A DNA stretch of 64,000 nucleotides from Frisingicoccus caecimuris. Lineage in GTDB: Bacteria > Bacillota > Clostridia > Lachnospirales > Lachnospiraceae. Under the pieces are notes generated by a model. That model made no database searches and had not been told where the DNA came from. It saw only the letters and a program-made list of their open reading frames with translations. The position numbers and the translations under genes are program-made. Of this stretch, positions 8,184-17,813 are shown piece after piece. Within the stretch, counting starts at the first letter, position 1; the number at the start of each line of letters is the position of its first letter. Location of the stretch: positions 207,297 to 271,296 of the forward strand of contig NZ_SLXA01000003.1 of NCBI RefSeq assembly GCF_004340975.1. The letters run 5' to 3'.

Positions 8184-9344
8184 ATGAAAAGAATGACTAA
8201 GAAATCATTGGCAGTTGCTTTGACTGGAGCAATGTGCCTGGCATTGGTTGGCTGTGGCGGCGGAAATAAAGAGACAAAGGCCGAGACCACTGCAGAAACA
8301 AAAGCTGAATCCAGTGCTGAAACAACTGCATCAGCAGATGGCGCTGTTGATCTGAATGCGTTAACAGTGGATGAAATCACTGAAAATGCAAAAGCAGAAG
8401 GCCATGTAGAATCTGTTGGTATGCCGGACGAATGGGCAGACTGGGGTTCGTTATGGCAGGCAATGAATGATACATACGCTATTGCTCATAATGATACGGA
8501 TATGAGTTCTTCTGAAGAATTGCAGATGTTCAAAACAGAAGGAGAAAACGGAACGAAGGATATGGGAGACGTTGGTTATGGTTTTGCAGGCCAGGCAGTT
8601 TCCGAAGACCTTGTTCAGGGATATAAAACATCCTATTGGGACAACGTTCCGGATTGGGCGAAAGGCGAAGACGGCAAGTGGATGGTTGCCTACACAGGTG
8701 TTACAACATTCCTTGTAAACACAGATCAGGTTGATAAAGTACCGACATCCTGGCAGGATATCCGTGAAGGCGACTATAAAGTTGCACTTGGACCTCTTAC
8801 CGGAGGTAATGCACAGGGCGCATTTATCGCTTCTGCTTATGCATTCGGCGGTGACATGAACAACCTTGAGCCTGCTTTTGAATTCTGGACAGAAATGGCT
8901 GAAGCAGGAAGAGTTAACACACTGGATATTACCCAGGCTAACTTCGAATCCGGTGAAATCGCAGTCGGTGTTGTATGGAGCTTCCAGGGTATTCCTTACA
9001 GCAAGAATATTGACCAGTATAACATGACAGCAGTTGTTCCATCCGATGGTTCTCTCCAGAACGGATACGCATCTGTGATCAATAAATATGCTCCTCATCC
9101 AAATGCAGCAGCTCTGACAAGAGAAGTAATGTTCAGTGATGAAGGTCAGACATATCTGGCTCTGGCTGGCGCTATTCCTACAAGAGAGGATTTTGAAATT
9201 GCAGAAGAATATGCAGATCAGGTTATCAGCAAAGAGGAGGTTGCAAATGCAGTTCTGATTTCAGATGCAGATGCATATTCCGCAGCTTGTGAAACAGCAA
9301 AAACACGTTGGGAAGAAGAAGTCGCTCCGCTGCTTGTACAGTAA
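8184..9344 (+). CDS. ABC transporter substrate-binding lipoprotein (PotD/Fe3+ type)
   Basis: A 386-residue extracellular solute-binding protein anchored as a lipoprotein. The signal peptide has a basic start, a hydrophobic core and the lipobox LVGC at residues 21-24. A T/E/A-rich linker follows to about residue 55. The folded part resembles the family binding polyamines, Fe3+ or phosphonates (NTDQVDKVPTSWQDI, LGPLTGGNAQGA, IPTREDFEIAEEYAD). Substrate is not determinable from sequence. It heads an operon with two permeases and an ATPase, but a strong stem-loop sits between it and the permeases, which would leave the binding protein in excess. AGGAGG precedes the ATG. Confidence 0.88.
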   Translation: MKRMTKKSLAVALTGAMCLALVGCGGGNKETKAETTAETKAESSAETTASADGAVDLNALTVDEITENAKAEGHVESVGMPDEWADWGSLWQAMNDTYAIAHNDTDMSSSEELQMFKTEGENGTKDMGDVGYGFAGQAVSEDLVQGYKTSYWDNVPDWAKGEDGKWMVAYTGVTTFLVNTDQVDKVPTSWQDIREGDYKVALGPLTGGNAQGAFIASAYAFGGDMNNLEPAFEFWTEMAEAGRVNTLDITQANFESGEIAVGVVWSFQGIPYSKNIDQYNMTAVVPSDGSLQNGYASVINKYAPHPNAAALTREVMFSDEGQTYLALAGAIPTREDFEIAEEYADQVISKEEVANAVLISDADAYSAACETAKTRWEEEVAPLLVQ

Positions 9345-9371
9345 TTATTATAATCTAATCTGAGTTCGTTT

Positions 9372-9404
9372 ATGGGGGTGCAAATTCCTGCACCCCCATT
9401 TTTA
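9372..9404 (+). terminator. Intra-operon terminator between binding protein and permeases
   Basis: ATGGGGGTGCA and TGCACCCCCAT form a perfect 11-bp stem with a 6-base loop, then TTTTTA. Partial readthrough here would set the ratio of binding protein to membrane components. Confidence 0.88.
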
Positions 9405-9472
9405 GATTATAAAACAGGAATCTGGCGCATCCAGGTAAACAAAACGATAGCATCAGACAGGAGTTGAATTGA

Positions 9473-10324
9473 ATGAAAAGGAAAACGTATATATATTTAC
9501 TTGCGTTAGTGCCATTCTTGATCGTTGCGATGCTCTATGAGATTGTACCTTTGCTTACAGTCATTCTAAAGAGTTTTCAGTCCGATGGGGGAACAGGCTT
9601 TACGCTCGAAAACTATCAGGCTGTGTTTTCAAAATTACTTTATCAAAAAGCAATTCTTAACAGTTTGAAAATATCATTCGTATCGGCAATCGTAGGTATC
9701 ATTATTGCCTTTCTTGGGGCACGGGCTGCCCATCAGCATCAGGGACGGATGAATCATATCTTTATGGCCGTGTTGAATATGGTGTCTAACTTTGCCGGGA
9801 TTCCGCTGGCTTTTGCCTATATGATTCTTTTGGGAAATGCCGGACTCATCGTAAGTATCGGCAGAGAATTTGGCATTGATATGCTGGCGAATTATAATCT
9901 GTATACAATGAATGGCATGAGCCTTATTTATATCTATTTTCAGATTCCGTTGTCCACCCTCCTTTTGATACCGGCTTTTGACGGCGTGCAAAAGCAGTGG
10001 AAGGAAGCATGTACCCTTTTAGGCGGCACCCAGGGGATTTTCTGGAAAAAAGTCGGAATTCCTGTATTGATGCCGAGTATTCTCAGTACGTTTAGCGTTT
10101 TGTTTGCCAACGCGCTGGCTGCTTACGCAACAATCTATGCGTTGATGATGGACAATATCGCCCTTCTGCCGGTTCAGATTGCGGGATGTTTCACGGGTGA
10201 AGTGAAGATTCGCGCCGGTCTTGGCGGTGCGTTATCCGTTGTGATGATGGTGATCATGGTCATCATGATTCTCATTACGAATGGTTTGAGCAGACAGTTC
10301 CAGAAGGGAGGCCGTAGAAAATGA
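9473..10324 (+). CDS. ABC transporter permease (PotB-like)
   Basis: A 283-residue inner-membrane component of a binding-protein-dependent importer, with about six hydrophobic segments. The first is at residues 5-27 (YLLALVPFLIVAMLYEIVPLL), and the EAA loop for ATPase docking reads EACTLLGGTQGIFWKKVGIPVLMPSIL around residues 179-205. It overlaps the next permease by 4 bases (ATGA), so the two are coupled and probably form a heterodimer. The GGAGTTG site precedes the ATG by 6 bases. The family is that of spermidine/putrescine, Fe3+ and 2-aminoethylphosphonate transporters; the substrate is unresolved. Confidence 0.88.
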   Translation: MKRKTYIYLLALVPFLIVAMLYEIVPLLTVILKSFQSDGGTGFTLENYQAVFSKLLYQKAILNSLKISFVSAIVGIIIAFLGARAAHQHQGRMNHIFMAVLNMVSNFAGIPLAFAYMILLGNAGLIVSIGREFGIDMLANYNLYTMNGMSLIYIYFQIPLSTLLLIPAFDGVQKQWKEACTLLGGTQGIFWKKVGIPVLMPSILSTFSVLFANALAAYATIYALMMDNIALLPVQIAGCFTGEVKIRAGLGGALSVVMMVIMVIMILITNGLSRQFQKGGRRK

Positions 10325-11121
10325 AGAAAAAAAGTGCAGGTTCTATAGCCGTTATGCTGCTTGTCATGATTTATTTGTTGATTCCTCTCGTGATATCCAT
10401 CATTTATTCTTTATTCAAAAAATGGACGGGTATCCTTCCGGAAGGCTTTAGTATTGGCAACTATGCTTCGTTGTTCTCAGACCCTAATTTCCTTGCGTCG
10501 GTGGGGCGTTCGGTCGGTATGTGTATTGTGCCGATCTTATTGACGATCGTTATCGTCTTACTGGCCCTGTTTGTAACAACGATTTATTTTCCTAAACTTG
10601 AAAAATATGTACAGATTATCTGTATGATTCCATATACCATTCAGGGGGTTATCCTTTCTGTCAGCATCTTATCCTTATATGTAGGGAACAAATCTGTTCT
10701 CAGTAATCGTATGGTGATGTTGATGGGCGCATATTGTATTGTAATCTTGCCTTATATTTATCAGGGTATCCGAAACGGAATGCGCGCTGTGAATATGGTA
10801 ACATTGATTGAAGCGGCTGAGATGCTCGGAGCTTCAAAGATCTATGCCTTTTTCAGAGTCGTTGTACCGAATATTATTTCAGCAATTATCGTATCATCGC
10901 TTTTGGCTGTTGGTATCATCTTTGGTGATTATGTTCTGATTCGAAATCTTGCCGGAACATCTGCTCCGAATATGCAGATATTCCTTTATCAGACAATGAA
11001 GAGTGATAGTACAAAGGCCAGTGCTGTGTTTGTGATTATTATGTTCGTGACCTTTGTGATCACGGCGGTCGTATTATTCCTGAAGAGCCGTGAAGGTAAA
11101 AACAGAGTACAGAAAAAATAA
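10321..11121 (+). CDS. ABC transporter permease (PotC-like)
   Basis: A 266-residue second permease of the same importer. Hydrophobic segments span most of the chain, and the EAA-type cytoplasmic loop reads EAAEMLGASKIYAFFRVVVPNIISAI near residues 163-188. It starts inside the last codons of the first permease and ends 14 bases before the ATPase gene, so the transport complex is made from one message. The C-terminal tail is short and basic (REGKNRVQKK), as usual for a cytoplasmic end. Nothing in it identifies the substrate. Confidence 0.88.
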   Translation: MKKKSAGSIAVMLLVMIYLLIPLVISIIYSLFKKWTGILPEGFSIGNYASLFSDPNFLASVGRSVGMCIVPILLTIVIVLLALFVTTIYFPKLEKYVQIICMIPYTIQGVILSVSILSLYVGNKSVLSNRMVMLMGAYCIVILPYIYQGIRNGMRAVNMVTLIEAAEMLGASKIYAFFRVVVPNIISAIIVSSLLAVGIIFGDYVLIRNLAGTSAPNMQIFLYQTMKSDSTKASAVFVIIMFVTFVITAVVLFLKSREGKNRVQKK

Positions 11122-11135
11122 AGGAGTGATGAGAA

Positions 11136-12143
11136 ATGTCATATATTCGATTTGAAAATATAAGTAAGAGTTTTGGAAAGAATGAAGTTTTGAAGAATAT
11201 TGACCTGGAGGTGGAAAAGGGACAGTTGGTGACGCTCCTGGGACCTTCCGGCTGTGGAAAAAGTACATTACTCCGATGTCTGTCGGGACTTGAAACGGTG
11301 ACCTCCGGCAAAGTGTATCTCGATGGTAAGGATATTACCAATGTCAATCCAAAGGACAGAGATATCGGTATGGTATTTCAGCAGTACAGTCTTTTCCCGA
11401 ATATGGACGTGGCCCAGAATGTGGCCTTTGGCCTTAAATTAAAAAAGGTTCCGAAGGAAGAAATCACAAAGCGGGTGGAAGAGATGGTGGATATTGTTGG
11501 TCTGTCCGATCATCTGCACCATTATCCGGCTCAGATGTCCGGTGGTCAGCAGCAGCGAGCTGCTCTGGCCCGCGCGATGGTGACTCATCCAAAGGTGTTG
11601 CTTCTTGATGAGCCATTGTCGGCCATTGATGCATTGCTCCGTCATTCGCTTCAGGTGGAAATTCGCCGTATTCAGAAGGAGATGGATATTACAGCGATTT
11701 TCGTAACCCATGACCAGGACGAGGCGATGGTTATGTCCGATGTGATTCATCTGATGTATAAAGGCAAGATTGAACAGTCGGCCGCACCGACCCAGATGTA
11801 TACCCAGCCGATATCCAAATTTGCGGCAACTTTTATCGGTCACTACAACATCATGCCGATGGAAGATTTCCAGAAATTGACCGGAAAACAGGCGGATGCC
11901 AAAGATGTGGCTTTCCGTCCTGAGATTGTGGAAATCAGTACGCAACCGATAGAAAAAGAAGGTTATCTGACGATGAAGGGAAGAGTTTTCGTCAGCCTTC
12001 CACATGGAAATGTGCTTCGTTACGCAGTACTTTGCGGTGATAAGCAAGTGGATGTGGACGTATTATTCAAAAAAGCTACCTTGATTGAAAATAATACGGA
12101 TGTATATCTGTCTTTCAAAGAAGACGATTGTATCTTTTTGTAA
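11136..12143 (+). CDS. ABC transporter ATP-binding protein (PotA/FbpC-like)
   Basis: A 335-residue ATPase that powers the importer encoded just upstream. Walker A is GPSGCGKST at about residues 36-44, the Q-loop is FQQYSLFP, the signature is MSGGQQQRAALARA, Walker B is VLLLDEPLSAID, and the switch His is in FVTHDQDEAM. A C-terminal extension of about 100 residues after residue 235 (from AFRPEIVEIS) is consistent with the regulatory TOBE/OB domain of this subfamily. It has a good AAGGAG site, and a strong terminator follows. Confidence 0.92.
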   Translation: MSYIRFENISKSFGKNEVLKNIDLEVEKGQLVTLLGPSGCGKSTLLRCLSGLETVTSGKVYLDGKDITNVNPKDRDIGMVFQQYSLFPNMDVAQNVAFGLKLKKVPKEEITKRVEEMVDIVGLSDHLHHYPAQMSGGQQQRAALARAMVTHPKVLLLDEPLSAIDALLRHSLQVEIRRIQKEMDITAIFVTHDQDEAMVMSDVIHLMYKGKIEQSAAPTQMYTQPISKFAATFIGHYNIMPMEDFQKLTGKQADAKDVAFRPEIVEISTQPIEKEGYLTMKGRVFVSLPHGNVLRYAVLCGDKQVDVDVLFKKATLIENNTDVYLSFKEDDCIFL

Positions 12144-12157
12144 AAAGTAAAGCGGCG

Positions 12158-12203
12158 CTGCCGCATCAGTGGTTGGTAAATCACAGGTGCGGCAGTTTTT
12201 TTT
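12158..12203 (+). terminator. Terminator after ABC importer operon
   Basis: CTGCCGCA (12158-12165) pairs with TGCGGCAG (12188-12195). An inner GTGGTT/AATCAC stem and eight Ts complete a classical terminator. Confidence 0.93.
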
Positions 12204-12345
12204 GCCGGCTCAACGGATTTTTTCAATTCTTTTTAGAAATTCTTCAGTATTTATACATCATTTTTTCACAACTTCCGAATATAATAATAAGAGTAGGAAA
12301 GGTCAATGGGGAAACACTTTTTGGAAAGGGTGAATATAATAACTG

Positions 12346-12987
12346 ATGGATAGAGAAGTATATTACGAGAGCAATAATGTTCTTGATTTGAAAGATTATG
12401 AACGAATGATGGAAACGATTAAAAACACACCGGAAAACCGCCTGAGTAAGATCAGCAAAATCCGTAAAATATATTTTAACGATGATATTAATTATCTGGA
12501 GGATGGGCTGGATAATGCTTCCTCGGATAAAGATGTATACAGTATTGTCATGGTGGATTATGATACGGAGCATCTGATGGTTGAGCGAAAAAGCCGTAGA
12601 TCCGGTATGATTTATAAAGATTATGCACCGATAACGTCTCAGGAGTGTCGGAAAATTTTCAGGGGTGATGTACGGTGGTTGAAGGAAAGCAGTTATCCTC
12701 TCTTAAAAAATCTGTATTTAGAAATTACAGTGAATCTTCGAACGATTGGCGTTGTTGTGGATTATGAGCGTCAGCGATTCAAAGTGCATAACAGCAACGA
12801 TTACATACAGTTTGATTTATCGGTCCGGTCCATTTATGGGCGGAAGGGCGATCTGCTGGCGGATCAGATGGATATGAAAGAACGGCTGGATGCGGGGCAT
12901 GTGGTCATGACTTATAAGCAGAGTATTCATATTCCGCCGATTTTCAGATCCGTATTGGCGTTGGTGCCGAAGGCAGAAGTTTCATAA
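12346..12987 (+). CDS. VTC/CYTH-fold domain protein, divergent
   Basis: A 213-residue cytoplasmic protein resembling VTC domains, the CYTH tunnel fold of polyphosphate polymerases. Matching stretches in order are the dimer-like start ending in IRKIYFNDDINYLEDGL, LMVERKSRRSGMIYKDYAPIT (family: lysine-rich ERK strand then K/R-x-x-PLT), SSYPLLKNLYLEI, GVVVDYERQRF, YIQFDLSVRSIYG and GHVVMTYKQ. The strand that usually carries KxRIR is VYSIVMVDYDT here, without its basic residues, so catalytic ability is doubtful. No membrane segments. It is monocistronic and closed by a bidirectional terminator. The family call comes from pattern memory, so treat it as likely rather than proven. Confidence 0.6.
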   Translation: MDREVYYESNNVLDLKDYERMMETIKNTPENRLSKISKIRKIYFNDDINYLEDGLDNASSDKDVYSIVMVDYDTEHLMVERKSRRSGMIYKDYAPITSQECRKIFRGDVRWLKESSYPLLKNLYLEITVNLRTIGVVVDYERQRFKVHNSNDYIQFDLSVRSIYGRKGDLLADQMDMKERLDAGHVVMTYKQSIHIPPIFRSVLALVPKAEVS

Positions 12988-13000
12988 CGAATAAAAATTT

Positions 13001-13043
13001 CAGGGAGACTATGATGCTTAAGTGTCATAGCCTCCCTGTTTTA
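13001..13043. terminator. Bidirectional terminator between convergent genes
   Basis: CAGGGAG-CTATGA and TCATAG-CTCCCTG form a long stem with one internal mismatch between the ends of the VTC-like gene (+) and the aminotransferase gene (-). T runs are present on the + side (TTTTA) and, on the - side, AAATTTTTAT. Confidence 0.88.
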
Positions 13044-13050
13044 ATAAGAA

Positions 13051-14148
13051 TTATCCAAGTAGTTTTTGTATAACAGCCAGTAGTTCGTCATTTTTATCCG
13101 GCATCATGATACAGAAGCGGAAGTACTTATTATTCAGAAATGGGAAGTCCGAGCAGTCCCGAATCATAAGTTTTTTCTGAATGGCCGCTTCAAAAACATC
13201 CATAGCTGTGACATCATCTTTTAGAATTTTCAAGAGGATGAAGTTGGCTTTTGGCGGATAATAGGTAAGGCCGCTGAAATTGTCCAGCGTTCTGCAGATT
13301 CGTTCTCTCTCAGAAGAGATGAGCTGGCGGGTATGGGCGATGTACTCTTCGTCGGTAAACATGATTTCACCGGCGATGGCGGCCAGGGTATTGATCGTCC
13401 AGGGATCCTGGTGTCCAACGACTTCTTTGATCAGGTCTCGATTACCGCAGACAGCGTAGCCGAGACGGAGACCAGGGGCGGCGAAAAACTTGGAGATGCC
13501 TCGAAGAACGATGATATTATTATAATACTGGGCCAGCGGAATAGCTGTAATATCCTGGAGATTTCCGGCAAATTCCACATAGGTCTCATCCACAAGAACA
13601 TAGATGCCGTTCTCTTTGCATGTGTCCAGAATCTGGCGCATATCAGAACGGGAAATGGCTGTGGACGTCGGGTTATTCGGGTTACATATGATCAGTAAGT
13701 CAATGGTTTCGTTCAATTGTCTGGAAAGTGCGTCTACATGGATGGAAAAGCCATGACTCTCGTCCAGTCGATAATAGCGGGAAGTGCCGCCGGCCAGAGT
13801 GACTTCACGCTCATATTCGGAATATGTTGGTCCGAGAATAAGGGCTTTGTGGGGCTTTAATATCTGAATAAACAGGGAAATCAACTCAGTGGAGCCGTTT
13901 CCCACGATGATATTCTTAAAATCAGTATCCACATAGGAAGCTATGCATTTTCTCAGAGAGGTATATTCCCTTTCAGGATAGCCGGTAATATCGTCAATGT
14001 GCCGGGCGAGGGTCGTACGCAGCTTCGGAGAAATACCAATGGGGTTGACATTGGCTGAAAAGCTGGTAATTTCTTCCCTCGGAATATGGTAAATTTCCTC
14101 GATTTTCTCAAGGTCGCTGCCATGAAAATGTTCGGATTTCTGTGTCAT
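13051..14148 (-). CDS. Class I/II PLP aminotransferase, HisC/CobD-like
   Basis: A 365-residue PLP enzyme of the histidinol-phosphate aminotransferase and threonine-phosphate decarboxylase group. Evidence: the N-terminal EHFHGSDL and SANVNPIG, typical of CobD-like members; VGNGSTELI for cofactor phosphate; CNPNNPTS; DETYVEF with the PLP Asp; and GISKFFAAPGLRLGYA with the Schiff-base Lys. I start it at the ATG ending at 14148 because TGAGGTG sits 8 bases upstream; an in-frame extension has no ribosome site. No cobalamin or histidine genes are nearby, so substrate is open. It is convergent with the VTC-like gene and divergent from the next. Confidence 0.85.
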   Translation of the reverse strand: MTQKSEHFHGSDLEKIEEIYHIPREEITSFSANVNPIGISPKLRTTLARHIDDITGYPEREYTSLRKCIASYVDTDFKNIIVGNGSTELISLFIQILKPHKALILGPTYSEYEREVTLAGGTSRYYRLDESHGFSIHVDALSRQLNETIDLLIICNPNNPTSTAISRSDMRQILDTCKENGIYVLVDETYVEFAGNLQDITAIPLAQYYNNIIVLRGISKFFAAPGLRLGYAVCGNRDLIKEVVGHQDPWTINTLAAIAGEIMFTDEEYIAHTRQLISSERERICRTLDNFSGLTYYPPKANFILLKILKDDVTAMDVFEAAIQKKLMIRDCSDFPFLNNKYFRFCIMMPDKNDELLAVIQKLLG

Positions 14149-14172
14149 AATATTACACCTCATTACTTTTTG

Positions 14173-14202
14173 TTGCACCAGTCTTCATTGTAGTGGTATA
14201 AT
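14173..14202 (+). promoter_or_regulatory. Sigma-A-like promoter for the DUF5717-like gene
   Basis: TTGCAC, 18 bases, TATAAT, about 50 bases before the start of the large downstream gene. Confidence 0.6.
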
Positions 14203-14254
14203 CTATATTAGTACATTTCATTTAAAAATGCAAATGATAAACAGGAGAGAAACA

Positions 14255-17200
14255 TTGAAAGAAAAGATAAATTTATTGTCTAAAGGAATATTTGAATATG
14301 GTTGTCCGGATATTCATGTTTCGGAGGAATCCATTTGTCTGGAGGTTGAAGCCGGCAGCAGCTTTTCGGGAGAATTCCGGGTCTATGCTACGAATGGTAT
14401 TGATGTGCGTGCCAAAGTCTTTTCTTCCAATAAGCAGATGCGCTGCACGGAGACAGATATTATTGGAACGGATAACCGGATTCATTTTACGTTTATGGCG
14501 GAGAATATGGAGCCGGGAGACAAGGCGGAGGGACATATCAGTATTATCAGCAATGGAGGAGAGCTTCAGGTACCATACCGGGTATCTGTGCGTTCTCCTT
14601 ACTGTATGACCAGCTTTGGTGAAGTTGGAAACCTGGAAGAATTTTCAAGACTGGCTGCCGAGCATTGGCAGGAAGCTGTCAATCTGTTCAAGTCTGCGGA
14701 TTTCCCGAGAGTCTTCCTCGTAAATAAAATTCATGCCCATATTTATGAAAAACTGATGAAGAGCCGGAATGTCAATCAGGCGTTGGAGGAATTTCTTTAT
14801 ACATTAAAGAAAAAACAGAAGGTGACGATTTCGGTAACTCAGCGGGAAATTATTCAGAATAATCTGTCGGAGGCTTTCAGTGATAAGTTGGTTCTGGAAA
14901 AGAACACTTGGGGCTATCAGGAGATTTTTATTCATGCCGAGGGGGATTTTTTAAGCGTTTATAAAAAGCGGCTGACAACTCAGGATTTTCTGGGCAGCTA
15001 TTATGAACTGGAATATTTTATCAATCCGGAATTTTTAAAGCGGGGCCGTAATTCCGGCCGTATCGTGCTTTCGACCTTTTCCCAGTCTATAGAGATCAAA
15101 GTATGTTGTGATCAGGAGGTTTTCCGTGAGGAGGATGAACCGCATGCTTCAATTCGCAGCAGCATTTACAATATTGAACGGCGGTATCTGGACTGGAAAG
15201 CCGGAAAAATTGATATGGACACGTGGAGCCGGGAGAGCAGAGAAGATGTGGATTGCTGCCGGAATAATAGTGATTCCGTCCGTTATGCCCTTTTGGAGGC
15301 TCATTTTTTGATGACCATTGGTGAGGAAGAGGGTGCAAAGGATATTGTCAGCCACATCAATGGTCGGGAACTTCGGAGAAACTGTCTGCTGGAATACTGT
15401 TATTATATGTATATTACGTCTCTCTACCGCAGAGAACCGGATTATACCCACTACGTTATTCAGCGGATGTGGGAGTTTTATGAAGGCCAGTGTGACCGGT
15501 GGGAGCTTTTATGGATGCTGATACAGCTGGATGAACGGCTGATGGGCGGCGGCGTTCATACCTTCAAAAGGATTAAAGCAGAGTTTGAACGGGGATGCCA
15601 CAGTCCTTTAATGTATCAGGAGGCGCTGCATCTGGCCAACGAGGATCCGTCGATGGTGCGGGAACTGGATGCCTTTGAGGCGCAGCTGCTTCATTGGGGG
15701 ACAAGGTATGAGACACTAAGCGCTTCCTTGATGTATCAGTTCGCAGATCTGGCTGTGAGAGAGCGGAAATATCGTCCATTGGTGCTCCGGTCCATGATGC
15801 GGTTATGCGAACGCCATGAGAATAAAGAATTTCTGGCGGCTGTATGCAGCATGCTTATGAAAGGACATTTGATTGATAAAAAATATAATGAATGGTATCT
15901 GAAAGGAATTCTTCATTCTGTAAAATTGGCGCGGCTATATGAATTTTATATGCAGTCTCTGGATGAGGAAGCGGTGAAGGAACTTCCGTCAGCAGTGCTT
16001 TATTATTTTAATTATAATAATCAGCTGGACTGGAAGCGGAAGGCCTTTTTATATCGATATATTATCCGTCATCGCCAGAATCAGGAACGGATTTATTATT
16101 CCTATGAGAATATTATGAAAGCCTTTACCTATGAACAGCTCAGTCTGGGACATATCGATGCCAATCTTGCCGAACTTTACAAGTTTTATATTACCCGGGA
16201 TAAGATGAACAGTAAGCTGGCCAGAGAGTTGCCGGATATCATGTTTAAATATCAGATTCAATGCAGTCATCCGGGGATCATCAGTGTGGTGGTCTCGATG
16301 CGGGAGGTAGACCGGGAATTTATTTATCCGGTGGAGAATGGCAAAGCCTATGTGGATATTTTCATGGATGAGTATAATATCGCCTTTGAGGATATGGATG
16401 GCAACCGATATGTGCGCACTGTGGAATATACTATGGACAAATTGATGGACGAGTCCGAATTTATCAAGGACTGTTATGAATTGTGTCCGGAAAATGTCAA
16501 GGTGTTGCTGAACCGGAGCGAACGGGCGCTGAAATATCAGATGATTGATGATACGTCCATCGAAATTTTTAAACGAACTTTAAAGATTCATTATATCAGC
16601 AATGAGTATCAGAAAAATATTTTAAAAAATCTGATTGATATTTACTATGAAAATTATGAAGGAGAGACCCTTGAAAAATACCTGATCCGCTTGGATATTC
16701 ATTTGCTTGGAAGTGAAGAGCGGGGAAGTATCATTGAATATTATATCCAGCGGGGTTTTTATGAAAAAGCCCTGGAAGCCATCAGCGAATATGGTTATGA
16801 AAATATCCGGGATAAACGGCTGATGCGGCTGACTTCCCGGATGATCCGGAAGCGGAATTATGAAGAGGATGGGCTTCTTTTAGAGATGGCTTTCTACACA
16901 TTTAAGGCGGGCAAATATGACGAGAGTATTCTTGAATATCTGAATCGGTATTATCTTGGAACAACGAAGGATTATATGGATATCTGGAAAGCTGCTGTCG
17001 GTTTTGAGGTGGAAGTCCATCAATTAGAGGAAAAAATGCTCTGTCAGGTTTTATTTACTGAGGATATGGTAGAAGAAAGCAGTCCTGTGTTTGATTCCTA
17101 TTACCGGATGCGGCCGAATATTAAAATTGTCCGGGCCTATCTTGCTTACAATGCCTATAGCTGTCTGGTGAAAGATACGGAACTAAAAGAGAATCTTTTC

Positions 17201-17797
17201 CAGTATATGGAGATTGAAATGGATCAGATGGACCGGGGACGGGATATCTGCAGTCTGGCAATCTTAAAATATCTTTCGGAGCCTGCTCATGGTGAGAATC
17301 AGTACAGCGATTGGATTCGTCGTGAAGTGCGCAGATTTATGAGCCGGGGTATCATGCTTCCGTGGTTTAAATCATTTATGAATCTGACGGATATTCCGCG
17401 GGAACTGCTGGATAGAGTGTTTGTTACATTCATAACGAATCCGGAGCATACGGTCAAGGTGCGTTACCGGATTCAGTCAGATGCGCAGGACAGTGAATGG
17501 AAAGAAGAAAATATGCAGAATGTATACGGCGGTATTTTTGTCAGCTCCTGGCCGTTATTTGCCGGTGAGAAACTTATCTGGCAGGCGCTGGATGACGATG
17601 GAGAAGACATTACCGTGACGGAGAGCCGGGAGATTCAGAGGGAAGCTGATGGAGAGCGGACACCTGTCGGCGGTATGGATTATATTAACCGCATGATTCT
17701 TCAGAAAGATTTCAATGACTATGATGCACTTTATCGGACAGCCTGCGAATATAGCCGGAGAAAAGCTGTAGCAGGCGAAGTGTTTGATTTACTTTAG
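14255..17797 (+). CDS. Large unassigned protein, probable DUF5717 family
   Basis: A 1180-residue protein that I recognise only as a Lachnospiraceae family, probably DUF5717. I start it at TTG 14255 because GGAGAG lies 7 bases before it; ATG 14228 has no such site. There is no signal peptide or membrane segment. The N-terminal 110 residues look beta-rich, like an Ig or carrier-like domain (EVEAGSSFSGEFRVYATNGIDVRAKVFS). The long middle is helical with repeat-like paired aromatic/charged helices (RYIIRHRQNQERIYYSYENIM, LIDIYYENYEGETLEKYLIRL), reminiscent of TPR/HEAT solenoids. A beta-rich piece sits near 660-720 and again at 1080-1140. It overlaps the leader of the next gene by a few bases and is surely cotranscribed. 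Function unknown; a scaffold is my guess. Confidence 0.75.
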   Translation: MKEKINLLSKGIFEYGCPDIHVSEESICLEVEAGSSFSGEFRVYATNGIDVRAKVFSSNKQMRCTETDIIGTDNRIHFTFMAENMEPGDKAEGHISIISNGGELQVPYRVSVRSPYCMTSFGEVGNLEEFSRLAAEHWQEAVNLFKSADFPRVFLVNKIHAHIYEKLMKSRNVNQALEEFLYTLKKKQKVTISVTQREIIQNNLSEAFSDKLVLEKNTWGYQEIFIHAEGDFLSVYKKRLTTQDFLGSYYELEYFINPEFLKRGRNSGRIVLSTFSQSIEIKVCCDQEVFREEDEPHASIRSSIYNIERRYLDWKAGKIDMDTWSRESREDVDCCRNNSDSVRYALLEAHFLMTIGEEEGAKDIVSHINGRELRRNCLLEYCYYMYITSLYRREPDYTHYVIQRMWEFYEGQCDRWELLWMLIQLDERLMGGGVHTFKRIKAEFERGCHSPLMYQEALHLANEDPSMVRELDAFEAQLLHWGTRYETLSASLMYQFADLAVRERKYRPLVLRSMMRLCERHENKEFLAAVCSMLMKGHLIDKKYNEWYLKGILHSVKLARLYEFYMQSLDEEAVKELPSAVLYYFNYNNQLDWKRKAFLYRYIIRHRQNQERIYYSYENIMKAFTYEQLSLGHIDANLAELYKFYITRDKMNSKLARELPDIMFKYQIQCSHPGIISVVVSMREVDREFIYPVENGKAYVDIFMDEYNIAFEDMDGNRYVRTVEYTMDKLMDESEFIKDCYELCPENVKVLLNRSERALKYQMIDDTSIEIFKRTLKIHYISNEYQKNILKNLIDIYYENYEGETLEKYLIRLDIHLLGSEERGSIIEYYIQRGFYEKALEAISEYGYENIRDKRLMRLTSRMIRKRNYEEDGLLLEMAFYTFKAGKYDESILEYLNRYYLGTTKDYMDIWKAAVGFEVEVHQLEEKMLCQVLFTEDMVEESSPVFDSYYRMRPNIKIVRAYLAYNAYSCLVKDTELKENLFQYMEIEMDQMDRGRDICSLAILKYLSEPAHGENQYSDWIRREVRRFMSRGIMLPWFKSFMNLTDIPRELLDRVFVTFITNPEHTVKVRYRIQSDAQDSEWKEENMQNVYGGIFVSSWPLFAGEKLIWQALDDDGEDITVTESREIQREADGERTPVGGMDYINRMILQKDFNDYDALYRTACEYSRRKAVAGEVFDLL

Positions 17798-17813
17798 AGA
17801 AGAGGATGTGTTT

